From positions 1,178,001 to 1,242,000 of the forward strand of contig NZ_PYAW01000002.1 of the NCBI RefSeq assembly GCF_003014755.1: a stretch of 64,000 nt of DNA, given 5' to 3'. Source of the DNA: Chitinophaga niastensis (lineage in GTDB: Bacteria; Bacteroidota; Bacteroidia; Chitinophagales; Chitinophagaceae). The notes under the pieces are model-generated. The model was not told the DNA's origin and searched no databases. It was given only the letters and a program-made list of their open reading frames with translations. Below, piece after piece: positions 42,098-51,199 of the stretch; the stretch's first letter is position 1, and each line of letters starts with the position of its first letter. The translations under genes were made by a program, and so were the position numbers.

Positions 42098-42105
42098 TAT
42101 ATTTG
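42098..42105 (+). promoter_or_regulatory. Candidate -7 box of the DUF4011 helicase gene
   Basis: TATATTTG matches TAnnTTTG, 29 nt before the ATG at 42135. No clear TTG partner lies upstream. Confidence 0.5.
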
Positions 42106-42134
42106 TAACGTTTTTCATTACTTCGATAGCAATT

Positions 42135-45100
42135 ATGATCGCATCCATATTAACCAAACTTGAATCATCCCGCAAGGAATTACTTGATTTAGGTCTTCGG
42201 AACCCCTTGTTGAATTACAAGCTGCCCGCCAGCAAAGGTTTACATATTGTACAGGAACAGTCTGCCGCCATTTATGAAATACTGGTGAGAGATGGTAAAA
42301 CCATGTCTTTTTTAGGACGTCCCGACAAGAAAAAGGATGATGCGGAGGTGGTGTACAATGAGCCGGTTTCAAAAGAAGCGTTAACGGATACCCGTTTGCA
42401 GACGAATGAAAATGAAGTGAGTCTTCATGCGAAGCTGCTGAATACTTATTATGCCGCCAGGATGAGTATGGAAGAGCAGGGGGTGAATATCCTGTATCTG
42501 TCGCTGGGTATGTTGCATTGGTATGAAGATGCAGGGAGCGAAGAAGCCCGGTTAGCACCACTGATCATGATACCGGTATCGCTGGATAGGTCCAGTGCGC
42601 GCGAGCGTTTCCGTTTAAAATATTCTTTGGAAGAAGTAGGCGGCAATATTTCGCTGCAAGCAAAAATGAAATCGGAATTCAATCTTTTTATTCCGGATTT
42701 ACCGGAAACAGAAGATTTTGATGTGCAGGCTTATTTTGCTGCAGTGGCTGAAGCAGTAGAGAATATGCCTAAATGGAAAGTAGATGCGGATGCAATTGAG
42801 TTAGGATTTTTCTCATTCGGCAAATTCCTGATTTATAACGACCTGGATGCTTCCAAATGGCAACAGGAAGATGATATGCTTACGCACCCGGTTATTCAAA
42901 GTCTTTTTGGTGGCGGGTTTTCGGACAATTTACCACAAGCATCGGAAGATGCGTTTATTGATAACGATACGAATGCACATGAACTCTTCCAGGTAGTAGA
43001 TGCAGATAGCTCACAGATCATGGCTATGCTGGCAGTGCAGGAAGGCCGCAACCTCGTGATACAGGGACCTCCAGGCACCGGTAAGTCGCAAACCATTACC
43101 AACATCATAGCAGATGCTATTGGCAGAGGAAAAAAAGTATTGTTTGTAGCTGAAAAGATGGCTGCACTGGAAGTGGTGAAACGCAGACTGGATAATATTC
43201 AGCTGGGAGAAGCCTGTTTGGAATTACACAGTCATAAAGCCAATAAAAAAGAACTGCATCAGGAGCTACGGCGCGTGCTGGAACTGGGACGCCCTTCTAT
43301 TCAGAAGTTACAGGAAGAAGTGCAGTTACTCGGCGGTTACAAAAAAGAATTGAATGACTATTGCCTGTCTGTAAACGGTGCTATCGAAAAAAGCGGACTG
43401 AATGCACACCAGGTGATAGGCCACCTGTTACGGCTAAACGAAGAAATAGCAGGTATTGAATTACCGGTATTACAATTGCCGCAAATTGAAAACTGGGATG
43501 CTGCTACTATGAACAGGGCTACGGCACTGGCGCAGCGCATCCAGGCATGTTTGCAGGTAACAGGCGTACCTGCGGAATTAGCATTTCGGGGTAGCCGCCT
43601 CACTGTGTTATTGCCGCATGAACAGGAGGCGTTGTCTAAATTATTGAAAGCTGCATTGGCGGCATTAGTTGCCTTGGAGCAAGCCGCTACTGGCATTGCG
43701 ACAAAGATGGGCATTGCCTCTCCCCGGGAAGCTACCGCTGTGGAGCAGCTGGCTGCTATATGCGACCTGATTGCCCGTCAGCCTGATTTACATGAACTGG
43801 ATATTACACGTAAAGAATGGTGGCTGAATAAACAGGATATCGATGAGTGGTTGACTGCCGGCTGCCGTGCTACTGATATTCAGCAGCAATACGGAGCTGT
43901 TTTTATCCCGGAAGCGTGGGAGCAAAATGTGATGGAGATCCGCCAGGATCTGCTGGCACATGGCACCAAATGGTATAAGTTCCTGATAGGTGCTTATAAG
44001 CGCAGCAATAAACAGCTGGCAGCATTATGTAAAAATCCACTGCCAAAAGATAATGATGACAAACTGCAGTATGTAGATACCATCATGGAATATCGCAGGC
44101 ATGATACCATATTGAAAGAACATGCTGCATTGGCTAAAACACTGTTTGGCAGCCGCTGGCAGAAATCACAAACTGATTGGGCCACATTATCCACCGCTGC
44201 AGCCTATCTAACGGAAATGCATCAACGCATTGTAGAAGGTAGCTGTCCGCCGGCCGTGCTGGACTATCTCAGCAAAACGAAAGATCCCGCTGCTGCCCGT
44301 GCAGACCAGGAAATATTATTGCGTTTGTTACCGGAACAACAGCAGTGTAGCAGACAGGTGCTGCAAAAGCTGGAAATGGATAATGTTGCGTATCCTGTTT
44401 TATTTACAGCGCAGCAACAACAATTGCAAACATGGACGGATAAACTTCCGGAAATATATCATGCTATTTCCTGGAATAATGTGATGGAAACAGCCATCGG
44501 GGAAAGGCTGGAATGCCTTATCACGCCGGCCCGCGACTGGAGCGAGGCACACCGTTTGTTGAAAACGGCTCTGCAAAAAACGTGGTACGAATACCTGGTA
44601 GAAACAGCGGTGAAGTCGCAGCCGGCGCTGCGCAAATTTGAGCGTGCCGGTCACGAGGAAATGGTACAGCAGTTTCGCAAGGTAGATGTATTGAATTTAC
44701 AATATAACCGTGCCCGTGCCGCGTTGCAGCACTGGGAGCAGATGCCCCGGGTAGATGCAGGCGGACAGGTAAACATACTCCGTACAGAATTTAACAAGAA
44801 AGCACGTCATATGCCTATCCGCAAACTCATGCAGGAAGCGGGTCTGGCTATACAAACCATTAAGCCGGTGTTTATGATGAGCCCATTGTCTATCGCTAAT
44901 TTTCTGCCACCATCGGTGCTGGAATTTGACCTGGTGATATTTGATGAAGCCAGCCAGGTAAGACCGGTAGAGGCTTTGGGCGCTATTCTTCGTGGTAAAC
45001 AATTAGTAGTAGTAGGTGATACCAAACAATTACCACCTACCAGTTTCTTTGATTCACTGACTAAAGAAGTGGATGATGAAGATAACGTGACAGCTGACAT

Positions 45101-46766
45101 GCAGAGTATTTTAGGATTATGCGATGCACAGGGTGCGCCGCAACGTATGCTGCGCTGGCATTACAGAAGCCGCCATGAATCATTGATCACATTATCCAAT
45201 CATGAATTTTACGAAAATAAACTGGTGATATTTCCAAGTCCGGGTTCAAAAGAACGCAAGGGTTTAGTATTTCATCACCTGAAAGATACTGCGTATGATC
45301 GTGGTAAAACCCGTACCAATCCTAAGGAAGCGGAGATTGTAGCAGATGCGGTGATGGAGCATGCGTGTAAGAATCCGGCGCTGAGTTTGGGTGTGGTAGC
45401 ATTTAGTACTTCACAAAGACAAGCCATCAGCGATGCTTTGGAGCTGCGCCGCCGTAAATCTCCGGAGCTGGAATCTTTCTTTATTGGTCACCAGGATGAA
45501 CCCTTTTTTGTAAAGAACCTGGAGAATGTGCAGGGAGATGAGCGGGATGTAATTTTCATCTCTATCGGTTACGGCCGTACGGAAGAAGGGTATGTAGCCA
45601 TGTCATTTGGTCCGCTGAATAATGAAGGAGGGGAAAGAAGACTGAACGTATTAATTACCAGGGCTAAAACCCGTTGTGAAGTTTTTACCAATATTACTGC
45701 AGATGATATTGATATCAACAGAACAAAAAGTTATGGCATACAATCGCTGAAGAATTTCCTGTATTTCGCGCAGCATGGAAAGCTTTATATGACTGCAGAG
45801 ACGGGCCTTCCGGCGGATAGTCCGTTTGAAGAAAATGTAGCTGCCAAACTGGAAGCGCTGGGTTATATTGTAAGGAAACAGGTAGGGTCCAAAGGATTTT
45901 ATATTGACCTGGCCATTGTAGATGCAGAAAATCCCGGTCGTTATCTGATAGGCATAGAGTGCGATGGTGCTGCCTATCATTCTGCCCGCTCTGCCCGTGA
46001 CCGTGATCGTTTGCGGCAGCAGGTGCTGGAGGGTATTGGCTGGAAGATTCACCGCATATGGAGTACAGATTGGTTCCGTTATCCGGCGCGTGAATTAAAC
46101 CGGTTGGTAGCGGTTATTGAAAAAACAAAAGCAGCTTTAGCAATAGATGACCAGGTAGCAGCAGATATCGTGAAAGAGGCGCCTCTGGCTTTAACACGGG
46201 AGGCTGTGCCTGAAGCAGCAGCGGAAGTGCCTGATTATGAAACAGCCGTATTACCCGATGACATTAAAGAACAGGAATTTCATCTTTCGCCTATTGGAAA
46301 ACTTTGTAACTGGATAGAGCAGGTAGTAACTGTGGAAAGCCCTGTGCATTTTGATGAAGTAGCGCGGCGCATGGTGGAAGCAGCGGGCATTACACGGGTA
46401 GGGCCACGTATTCGTGAGGTATTGCGTCATGCAGTGCGGCATTCTGATGCCAGTAAAAGAATAAAAATAAAAGGGCAGTTTCTCTGGGATACTTCCCTGC
46501 CGGACCCTGTTGTACGTAACAGAAGCCTGTTGCCAGCTACAGCGCGTAAGATCAGTTATATTTCTGTAGAAGAAATGGGTGTTGCGCTGGAAAAAGTAGT
46601 GAAAGATGCCGTGGCCATTCAACGGGAAGAAGCAGTGCCTTTCATTGCAAAAATGTTTGGTTATAGCCGGGTAACAGAAGAAATGAAAGAAGAGATCCTG
46701 AAAGCCATTGATATCAGTGTTGATAATAATCTCGTGCAAAAAGAAGGGGATCTGCTCAAAGCATAA
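42135..46766 (+). CDS. DUF4011-SF1 helicase-Vsr-like nuclease-DUF3320 multidomain protein
   Basis: The 1543-residue protein joins, in order, an N-terminal DUF4011 region (about 1-250, LRNPLLNYKL near the start), an SF1 (COG1112-like) helicase core, a Vsr/MTES_1575-type nuclease-like domain (about 1215-1320) and a DUF3320-like C-terminus (about 1380-1540). Walker A is GPPGTGKS (311-318). The helicase also shows FDEASQ (about 936), GDTKQLPP (about 958-965) and the late motif ERRLNVLITRAK (about 1165). In the nuclease part, FYIDLAIVDAENPGRYLIGIECDG has the D...E-x-D pattern. Proteins of this architecture have been listed as candidate antiphage or DNA-repair systems. Here the gene stands alone, so the role is open. 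Confidence 0.88.
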   Translation: MIASILTKLESSRKELLDLGLRNPLLNYKLPASKGLHIVQEQSAAIYEILVRDGKTMSFLGRPDKKKDDAEVVYNEPVSKEALTDTRLQTNENEVSLHAKLLNTYYAARMSMEEQGVNILYLSLGMLHWYEDAGSEEARLAPLIMIPVSLDRSSARERFRLKYSLEEVGGNISLQAKMKSEFNLFIPDLPETEDFDVQAYFAAVAEAVENMPKWKVDADAIELGFFSFGKFLIYNDLDASKWQQEDDMLTHPVIQSLFGGGFSDNLPQASEDAFIDNDTNAHELFQVVDADSSQIMAMLAVQEGRNLVIQGPPGTGKSQTITNIIADAIGRGKKVLFVAEKMAALEVVKRRLDNIQLGEACLELHSHKANKKELHQELRRVLELGRPSIQKLQEEVQLLGGYKKELNDYCLSVNGAIEKSGLNAHQVIGHLLRLNEEIAGIELPVLQLPQIENWDAATMNRATALAQRIQACLQVTGVPAELAFRGSRLTVLLPHEQEALSKLLKAALAALVALEQAATGIATKMGIASPREATAVEQLAAICDLIARQPDLHELDITRKEWWLNKQDIDEWLTAGCRATDIQQQYGAVFIPEAWEQNVMEIRQDLLAHGTKWYKFLIGAYKRSNKQLAALCKNPLPKDNDDKLQYVDTIMEYRRHDTILKEHAALAKTLFGSRWQKSQTDWATLSTAAAYLTEMHQRIVEGSCPPAVLDYLSKTKDPAAARADQEILLRLLPEQQQCSRQVLQKLEMDNVAYPVLFTAQQQQLQTWTDKLPEIYHAISWNNVMETAIGERLECLITPARDWSEAHRLLKTALQKTWYEYLVETAVKSQPALRKFERAGHEEMVQQFRKVDVLNLQYNRARAALQHWEQMPRVDAGGQVNILRTEFNKKARHMPIRKLMQEAGLAIQTIKPVFMMSPLSIANFLPPSVLEFDLVIFDEASQVRPVEALGAILRGKQLVVVGDTKQLPPTSFFDSLTKEVDDEDNVTADMQSILGLCDAQGAPQRMLRWHYRSRHESLITLSNHEFYENKLVIFPSPGSKERKGLVFHHLKDTAYDRGKTRTNPKEAEIVADAVMEHACKNPALSLGVVAFSTSQRQAISDALELRRRKSPELESFFIGHQDEPFFVKNLENVQGDERDVIFISIGYGRTEEGYVAMSFGPLNNEGGERRLNVLITRAKTRCEVFTNITADDIDINRTKSYGIQSLKNFLYFAQHGKLYMTAETGLPADSPFEENVAAKLEALGYIVRKQVGSKGFYIDLAIVDAENPGRYLIGIECDGAAYHSARSARDRDRLRQQVLEGIGWKIHRIWSTDWFRYPARELNRLVAVIEKTKAALAIDDQVAADIVKEAPLALTREAVPEAAAEVPDYETAVLPDDIKEQEFHLSPIGKLCNWIEQVVTVESPVHFDEVARRMVEAAGITRVGPRIREVLRHAVRHSDASKRIKIKGQFLWDTSLPDPVVRNRSLLPATARKISYISVEEMGVALEKVVKDAVAIQREEAVPFIAKMFGYSRVTEEMKEEILKAIDISVDNNLVQKEGDLLKA

Positions 46767-46922
46767 TATCGTACAGTACTTGTATCAAAAGCGAACATAT
46801 TGAAATAAATGAGAATTTATTATAGTTTAGCTGTTAGCGAAAATGTGAATGGCATGTTTTTTCATTTCTTGTAAGCGGAAAGAGAAAGGTGAGGGAGATT
46901 TTTTCAACCGCAATCTATCACT

Positions 46923-49316
46923 ATGTTTCGCAATTATCTGCTCATAGCCTGGCGTAATCTCGTCAGATACAAGTATTACACACTGATCAATATATCCGGT
47001 CTTGCTATTGGCATGGCTGCTTGCTGGTTGTTATTGTTGTATGTACAACGGGAAACCAGCTACGATAATTTTTATAATCATAGTGACCGCATCTATCGCG
47101 CAGTAAATCATGCTACGTGGTCGGGCGGTAATCTTAAACTGGCCAGTACTTCTTCTCCGTTTGCTGCCGTGTTGAAGCAGGATTACCCGGAGATAGCGGC
47201 TATTACGCGGGTAGATCCGGAGGGAGGTTCAGCATTGAAGTGTGGTGAAAAGAGGCTGGAAGTAGGGGACCTGTTTTTTGTGGACAGTTCTTTTTTCAGT
47301 GTCTTTTCTTTTCCGTTGTTGGCTGGTGATGCCGCTACGGCATTGTCGCAGCCTAATGCGCTGGTGCTAACGCGTACCCTGGCACAAAAACTTATTGGTA
47401 ACGTAGATGATGCAGTGGGGAAGACGGTGCTGATGGATGATAGTTCCAGTTTCACCGTTACGGCGGTGATGGAAGATGTACCATCCAATTCTCATTTTTC
47501 ATTCAGTGCATTGCGGGTATTACCACCGGCACATAATGCAAACGGCTGGCAGGATTTTGACGTATATACGTACCTGTTACTGGATAAAGAAGCCAGCGCA
47601 AAAGAGCTGGAAAGCAAGCTCCCGGCGTTTTTTGAAAGATATTTAAAACCACGGATGGGGAATGTGAGCTATAAGATGGAGCTGCAGCCGGTGCACGATA
47701 TTCATTTGCATTCTAATCTCGATTATGAAATTTCTTCTAATGGAAGTATCCAGTATATCTACATCTTTCTTTGTGTAGGGTTACTCATTTTGTTGATTGC
47801 CTGTATTAATTATATGAACCTGGCTACTGCCCGTGCAGCGGCTCGTGTAAAAGAAGTAGGGGTGCGGAAATCGCTGGGTTCGGGAAGAGATGATATCGCT
47901 CATATGTTCCTTATCGAATCTATGTTGTTAACGGGTATATCGGCAGTGGTGGCAATGGGGCTGGTTATACTGGCATTACCGTTTTTCAATACATTCAGCG
48001 GCGGACATTTTATTATCTGGCAATTCGGGATAGCCCGTACACTGGGCACTATTGTGTTTTTATCTTTGCTCACCGGTTTGCTGGCAGGTATTTATCCTGC
48101 TATATTCATGTCTGGGTTCAGGGTCATCAATTCGTTGAAAGGCAAGCTGGGCATTGGTAGTCATGCGGGATTCAGGAAAGGACTGGTTACTTTTCAGTTT
48201 ATTATTGCCATTGTGCTGGTAGCCAGTACACTGGTAGCTTACGATCAGTTGCAATATGTGATGCAAACCAATCTTGGTTTCAATAAAGACCAGGTATTGT
48301 CTTTTCATATTCCGGATAATGATATGCGCTACAAGCTCCGTGCGGTGAAAGAGCAGTTGCTTCGTAATCCGCTGCTGCTGCATGCTGCTGCTGCCAGTAA
48401 TCCGATAGGAGGAAATAATATAGGTGGACATGGATTTTTCTTTGAGCGAAATGGTAGTATCTCTGAAGAATCATATATCGCGCAGAATTTTTTTGTAGAT
48501 GCAGATTACCTGAAAACAATGGGTATCACGCTGCAGAGCGGACGTAATTTTTCTGACACAGGAGAGGCTGACCGGCGCTATGCCGTTTTGGTGAATGAAA
48601 CCCTTGTAAAGGAATTGCGGTGGGAGAACCCGTTAGGCAAGCGGTTGCAGTTTAAAATTGATCAGCAGGGTACAAGGGTAGAGCGTGTAGTGATTGGCGT
48701 TATGAAGGATTTTCATATTTATTCTTTGCAACATAAAATAGCACCGCTGGTATTGGAAATGTCGCCTTTCCCAAGTTTTGAAGATAATATGTGTGTAAAG
48801 GTGAGCAAGACAGATGTGCCTGCTGCATTGGCTTACATTGAGAAAACCTTTCACTCATTTGACCCGAAACATACTTTCGACTATAGTTTTGTAGATGATA
48901 ATTTTTCGAAACAGTATGCCGGTGAGCAGAAGCAGGAAGTGATATTTATGCTGTTTGCCATGCTGGCATTATTCATTGCCTGCCTGGGACTCTTTGGGCT
49001 GGCTGCTTTCACGGCAGTGCAGAGAACAAAAGAAATAGGTGTACGTAAAACATTAGGGGCTTCTACCGGTAGTATTGTGCGCATGTTATCGAAAGACTTT
49101 CTGCAACTGCTGATAATAGCGGCGGCGTTGGCATTTCCTTTATCATGGTGGGTAATGGACCGGTGGCTGAGTCATTTTGCTTATCACATTGGCATCAGCA
49201 TATGGGTATTTGTGTTCACCGGAGGGGCGGTAGTGATAATAGCATTGGCCACTGTCAGTTTCCACGCGGTGAAAGCTGCAATGGCCAATCCTGCAAAGAG
49301 TTTAAGAGCTGATTAA
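46923..49316 (+). CDS. ABC transporter permease, MacB/FtsX family
   Basis: The 797-residue protein has the double FtsX arrangement of stand-alone Bacteroidota permeases. The first membrane helix (about 21-41, after the WRNLVRYKYYTLINISGL block) is followed by a periplasmic MacB-like domain, three helices (about 280-420, including AAARVKEVGVRKSLGSGRDDI), a second periplasmic domain and three C-terminal helices with the repeated motif TKEIGVRKTLGAST. Such permeases work with a separate ATPase, probably to move lipids, peptides or envelope components. No ATPase gene is adjacent. Its stop overlaps the stop of the convergent dioxygenase gene by four bases. Confidence 0.93.
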   Translation: MFRNYLLIAWRNLVRYKYYTLINISGLAIGMAACWLLLLYVQRETSYDNFYNHSDRIYRAVNHATWSGGNLKLASTSSPFAAVLKQDYPEIAAITRVDPEGGSALKCGEKRLEVGDLFFVDSSFFSVFSFPLLAGDAATALSQPNALVLTRTLAQKLIGNVDDAVGKTVLMDDSSSFTVTAVMEDVPSNSHFSFSALRVLPPAHNANGWQDFDVYTYLLLDKEASAKELESKLPAFFERYLKPRMGNVSYKMELQPVHDIHLHSNLDYEISSNGSIQYIYIFLCVGLLILLIACINYMNLATARAAARVKEVGVRKSLGSGRDDIAHMFLIESMLLTGISAVVAMGLVILALPFFNTFSGGHFIIWQFGIARTLGTIVFLSLLTGLLAGIYPAIFMSGFRVINSLKGKLGIGSHAGFRKGLVTFQFIIAIVLVASTLVAYDQLQYVMQTNLGFNKDQVLSFHIPDNDMRYKLRAVKEQLLRNPLLLHAAAASNPIGGNNIGGHGFFFERNGSISEESYIAQNFFVDADYLKTMGITLQSGRNFSDTGEADRRYAVLVNETLVKELRWENPLGKRLQFKIDQQGTRVERVVIGVMKDFHIYSLQHKIAPLVLEMSPFPSFEDNMCVKVSKTDVPAALAYIEKTFHSFDPKHTFDYSFVDDNFSKQYAGEQKQEVIFMLFAMLALFIACLGLFGLAAFTAVQRTKEIGVRKTLGASTGSIVRMLSKDFLQLLIIAAALAFPLSWWVMDRWLSHFAYHIGISIWVFVFTGGAVVIIALATVSFHAVKAAMANPAKSLRAD

Positions 49317-50134
49317 GCTGTTTGGAAGCATCGCATACTGATGCTTCCATTTTGTATTTCTTCGTAAGTAAATTTTATCTCTTCGTTTTTATTCACCAAT
49401 CCCAGGGTGTAGATCATAGGGAGATAATGATCATTGGTGGGGATGGATAATTGTGCCTCCCTGCCCAGGTTATGATAATTCACCAGGTCCATGAAGGCGC
49501 CTTGTTCCAGTTTCTCTTTCACGGTAGCATCAAAGGAAACGGCCCAGTCGAATGGTTGGGCGTTGTCAGAGAACACCACCTGTCTCAGGTTATGTACAAT
49601 ATTGCCGCTGCCCATGATGAGTACACCCTTGCTGCGCAGGGCTTTCAGCTCCGCTGCCAGTTTAAAGTGGTATTCCGGTGGCTGTTGATAATCGATGCTC
49701 AGCTGAAATACCGGGATGTCTGCCATGGGGTACATATGCTTTAATACCGTCCAGGAGCCGTGATCCAGGCCCCAGTGGTCATCTTCTATTACATTGGTGG
49801 AAGTAATGAGTTGTTTGGTTTCGCGCGCCAGTTCCGGTGCGCCGGGTGCGGGGTATTGTACCTGGTACAGTGCTTCCGGAAATCCGCCAAAATCGTGGAT
49901 GGTTTGCGGTTGTGGTGCTACCAGTACATGTGTACCTTTTGTAAGCCAGTGTGCTGATATCACAAGAATGGCGCTGGGTTTTTGCGGCAGTCCCTGTCCC
50001 ATTTTCCCTAGTGTACGGGTGAAAGCGTTGTCGGCTATACCGTTCATGGGATTACCGTGCCCGATAAATAACACGGGCATCTGGTTACTGCTTTTAAAAT
50101 CGCTGGTAATGTTTTTGAGATCGTTGAGTTGCAT
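49313..50134 (-). CDS. ygiD: Class III extradiol ring-cleavage dioxygenase (YgiD/DODA-like)
   Basis: The 273-residue protein carries the metal-binding His residues of the LigB-like family: His26 in FIGHGNPMN, His62 in VISAHW, a His near 185 in NIVHNLR, and a His near 239 in NDHYLPM. The E. coli homologue YgiD is a 4,5-DOPA extradiol dioxygenase with Zn or Fe. The substrate here is not known. The stop shares four bases (TTAA) with the convergent FtsX permease gene. It lies 41 nt after the Rrf2 gene on the same strand, so both are one operon under Rrf2 control. Confidence 0.92.
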   Translation of the reverse strand: MQLNDLKNITSDFKSSNQMPVLFIGHGNPMNGIADNAFTRTLGKMGQGLPQKPSAILVISAHWLTKGTHVLVAPQPQTIHDFGGFPEALYQVQYPAPGAPELARETKQLITSTNVIEDDHWGLDHGSWTVLKHMYPMADIPVFQLSIDYQQPPEYHFKLAAELKALRSKGVLIMGSGNIVHNLRQVVFSDNAQPFDWAVSFDATVKEKLEQGAFMDLVNYHNLGREAQLSIPTNDHYLPMIYTLGLVNKNEEIKFTYEEIQNGSISMRCFQTA

Positions 50135-50175
50135 GCTATTCCTCCTGATGGCAGCAATGCCGTTGATGATGAATG

Positions 50176-50586
50176 TTATCCGAACTGGCGTAAGAAGTCG
50201 GCCAGGCTCATTTTATCTAATTTGTGTAATAGTGCCCCTTCTATATCCTGGTATAGCTTGTCGAGGTGCTGATTAATTTGTTTGCCTACTGCACATGCCG
50301 GGTTGGGCCTGTTCTTGCTGTTGCCCAGCAGGGAGGCCTGTTGTACGGCATGATACACATCCGACAGCCGGATTTTATCTGCCGGTTTGGCCAGGGTAGC
50401 GCCGCCGTTTTTCCCTTCTTTGCTTTCTATCAGTCCATGATTGCGCAGGTTGCTGATTTCTTTGCGGACCAGTACCGGGTTGATGTTGATACTGCCGGCA
50501 ATAAGGTCGGAAGACAACCATTCCCCCTCATAGCTGGCCATCAGCGTGAGTATGTGCAATGAGATAGGAAATCGTCCGTTGTTCAT
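50176..50586 (-). CDS. Rrf2 family transcriptional regulator (YwnA-like, no cluster Cys set)
   Basis: From the ATG at 50586 the protein has 136 residues. The winged helix (FPISLHILTLMASYEGEWLSSDLIAGSININPVLVRKEISNLRNHGLIESKEGKNGG, named by its ends) is typical of Rrf2 proteins. Only one Cys (NPACAVGK) is present, so an Fe-S cluster as in IscR or NsrR is unlikely and it resembles YwnA/CymR-type regulators. The frame is open 31 codons further upstream, but these run through the operator and promoter. A perfect dyad sits 2 nt before the start codon and recurs before the NAD(P)-binding gene at 26436. It is followed by ygiD in one operon. Confidence 0.93.
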   Translation of the reverse strand: MNNGRFPISLHILTLMASYEGEWLSSDLIAGSININPVLVRKEISNLRNHGLIESKEGKNGGATLAKPADKIRLSDVYHAVQQASLLGNSKNRPNPACAVGKQINQHLDKLYQDIEGALLHKLDKMSLADFLRQFG

Positions 50587-50587
50587 T

Positions 50588-50618
50588 CTGTAATTGACTT
50601 TATTACAGTACAAAAGTA
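50588..50618 (-). promoter_or_regulatory. Rrf2 operator and promoter, copy 2
   Basis: The dyad CTGTAAT-N7-ATTACAG at 50588-50608 is followed, 2 nt further upstream on the minus strand, by the -7 box TACTTTTG (50611-50618). The identical layout at 26436-26466 (arms, 7-nt spacer and 2-nt gap) implies a shared regulator. Confidence 0.75.
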
Positions 50619-50644
50619 CGGTAATCGGGGAGAACGGAAAAATT

Positions 50645-51058
50645 TTATCTATGGGTAAAGAAGAAGATGATGCTGGCAATGATGAGCAGCAGCAGGATCA
50701 GGGCAATCACACAGCCGTTTTTATTAGGCTTCTTTATGGCGCTGGTGAGACCCCGGGCTTCTACCATGGCTTCTACTGCCTGTTTAGCTTCTGAGAGGCT
50801 GATTTCGTTGCCGGGCAGTTTATGCATCTCCGACAGGTAATACCTGATGCCATAGATAAGGCCCATGTTGAGGCAAAGCTGGATAGTTTTTTCTTCTATG
50901 TCTCGTTTTGGTGCCCTGGTAGCTGATGTGGTGTCTTTTCCGGAAATAACCCGCTGGCATTTGTTGCAGATTACCATTACATTGAATGGGTCTTTTTCCG
51001 GCACTGTGCGGATAAGGTCAGTACTACCGCACGAGGGGCATGCTTGTTCAGTGATCAT
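50645..51058 (-). CDS. Zinc-ribbon protein with C-terminal membrane anchor
   Basis: The 137-residue protein begins with a CPSCGS pair and a second CNKCQR pair (about residues 8-35), which together make a zinc ribbon. A helical middle segment with LSEAKQAVEAMVEARG and a C-terminal hydrophobic helix (about 117-134) ending in HR follow. It would be tail-anchored, with the ribbon in the cytoplasm. Function is unknown. Its stop is 58 nt before the Rrf2 start, and the Rrf2 promoter overlaps its 3' end. Confidence 0.75.
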   Translation of the reverse strand: MITEQACPSCGSTDLIRTVPEKDPFNVMVICNKCQRVISGKDTTSATRAPKRDIEEKTIQLCLNMGLIYGIRYYLSEMHKLPGNEISLSEAKQAVEAMVEARGLTSAIKKPNKNGCVIALILLLLIIASIIFFFTHR

Positions 51059-51104
51059 TAATGGTGGAACAGTTTTTATTAACTATCGCATAAGTTAATA
51101 AAAC

Positions 51105-51190
51105 ATTTTCAGATTTTGAGTGATAGATATGTAGTTTCTGATGAATATCTTCCTTAAAAACAAAATGGCTATCTCCCAAAATCTGAAAAT
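51105..51190 (-). terminator. Inverted repeat after msrA
   Basis: Perfect 14-bp arms (51105-51118 and 51177-51190) flank a 58-nt loop that has a short inner pairing (gatag/ctatc). It lies 9 nt after the msrA stop at 51200. Confidence 0.5.
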
Positions 51191-51199
51191 CTTACCTGG

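Larger units (their letters stand above)
41607..42134 (+). other. Gene-poor region before the DUF4011 helicase gene
   Basis: After the tRNA terminator these roughly 500 nt contain no convincing gene. Visible are a tandem 13-nt duplication (GTTAACAATGTTG at 41676-41688 and 41689-41701), AT-rich sequence and a -7-like box (42098-42105). A 26-codon ORF at 41907-41987 has no support. Confidence 0.6.
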
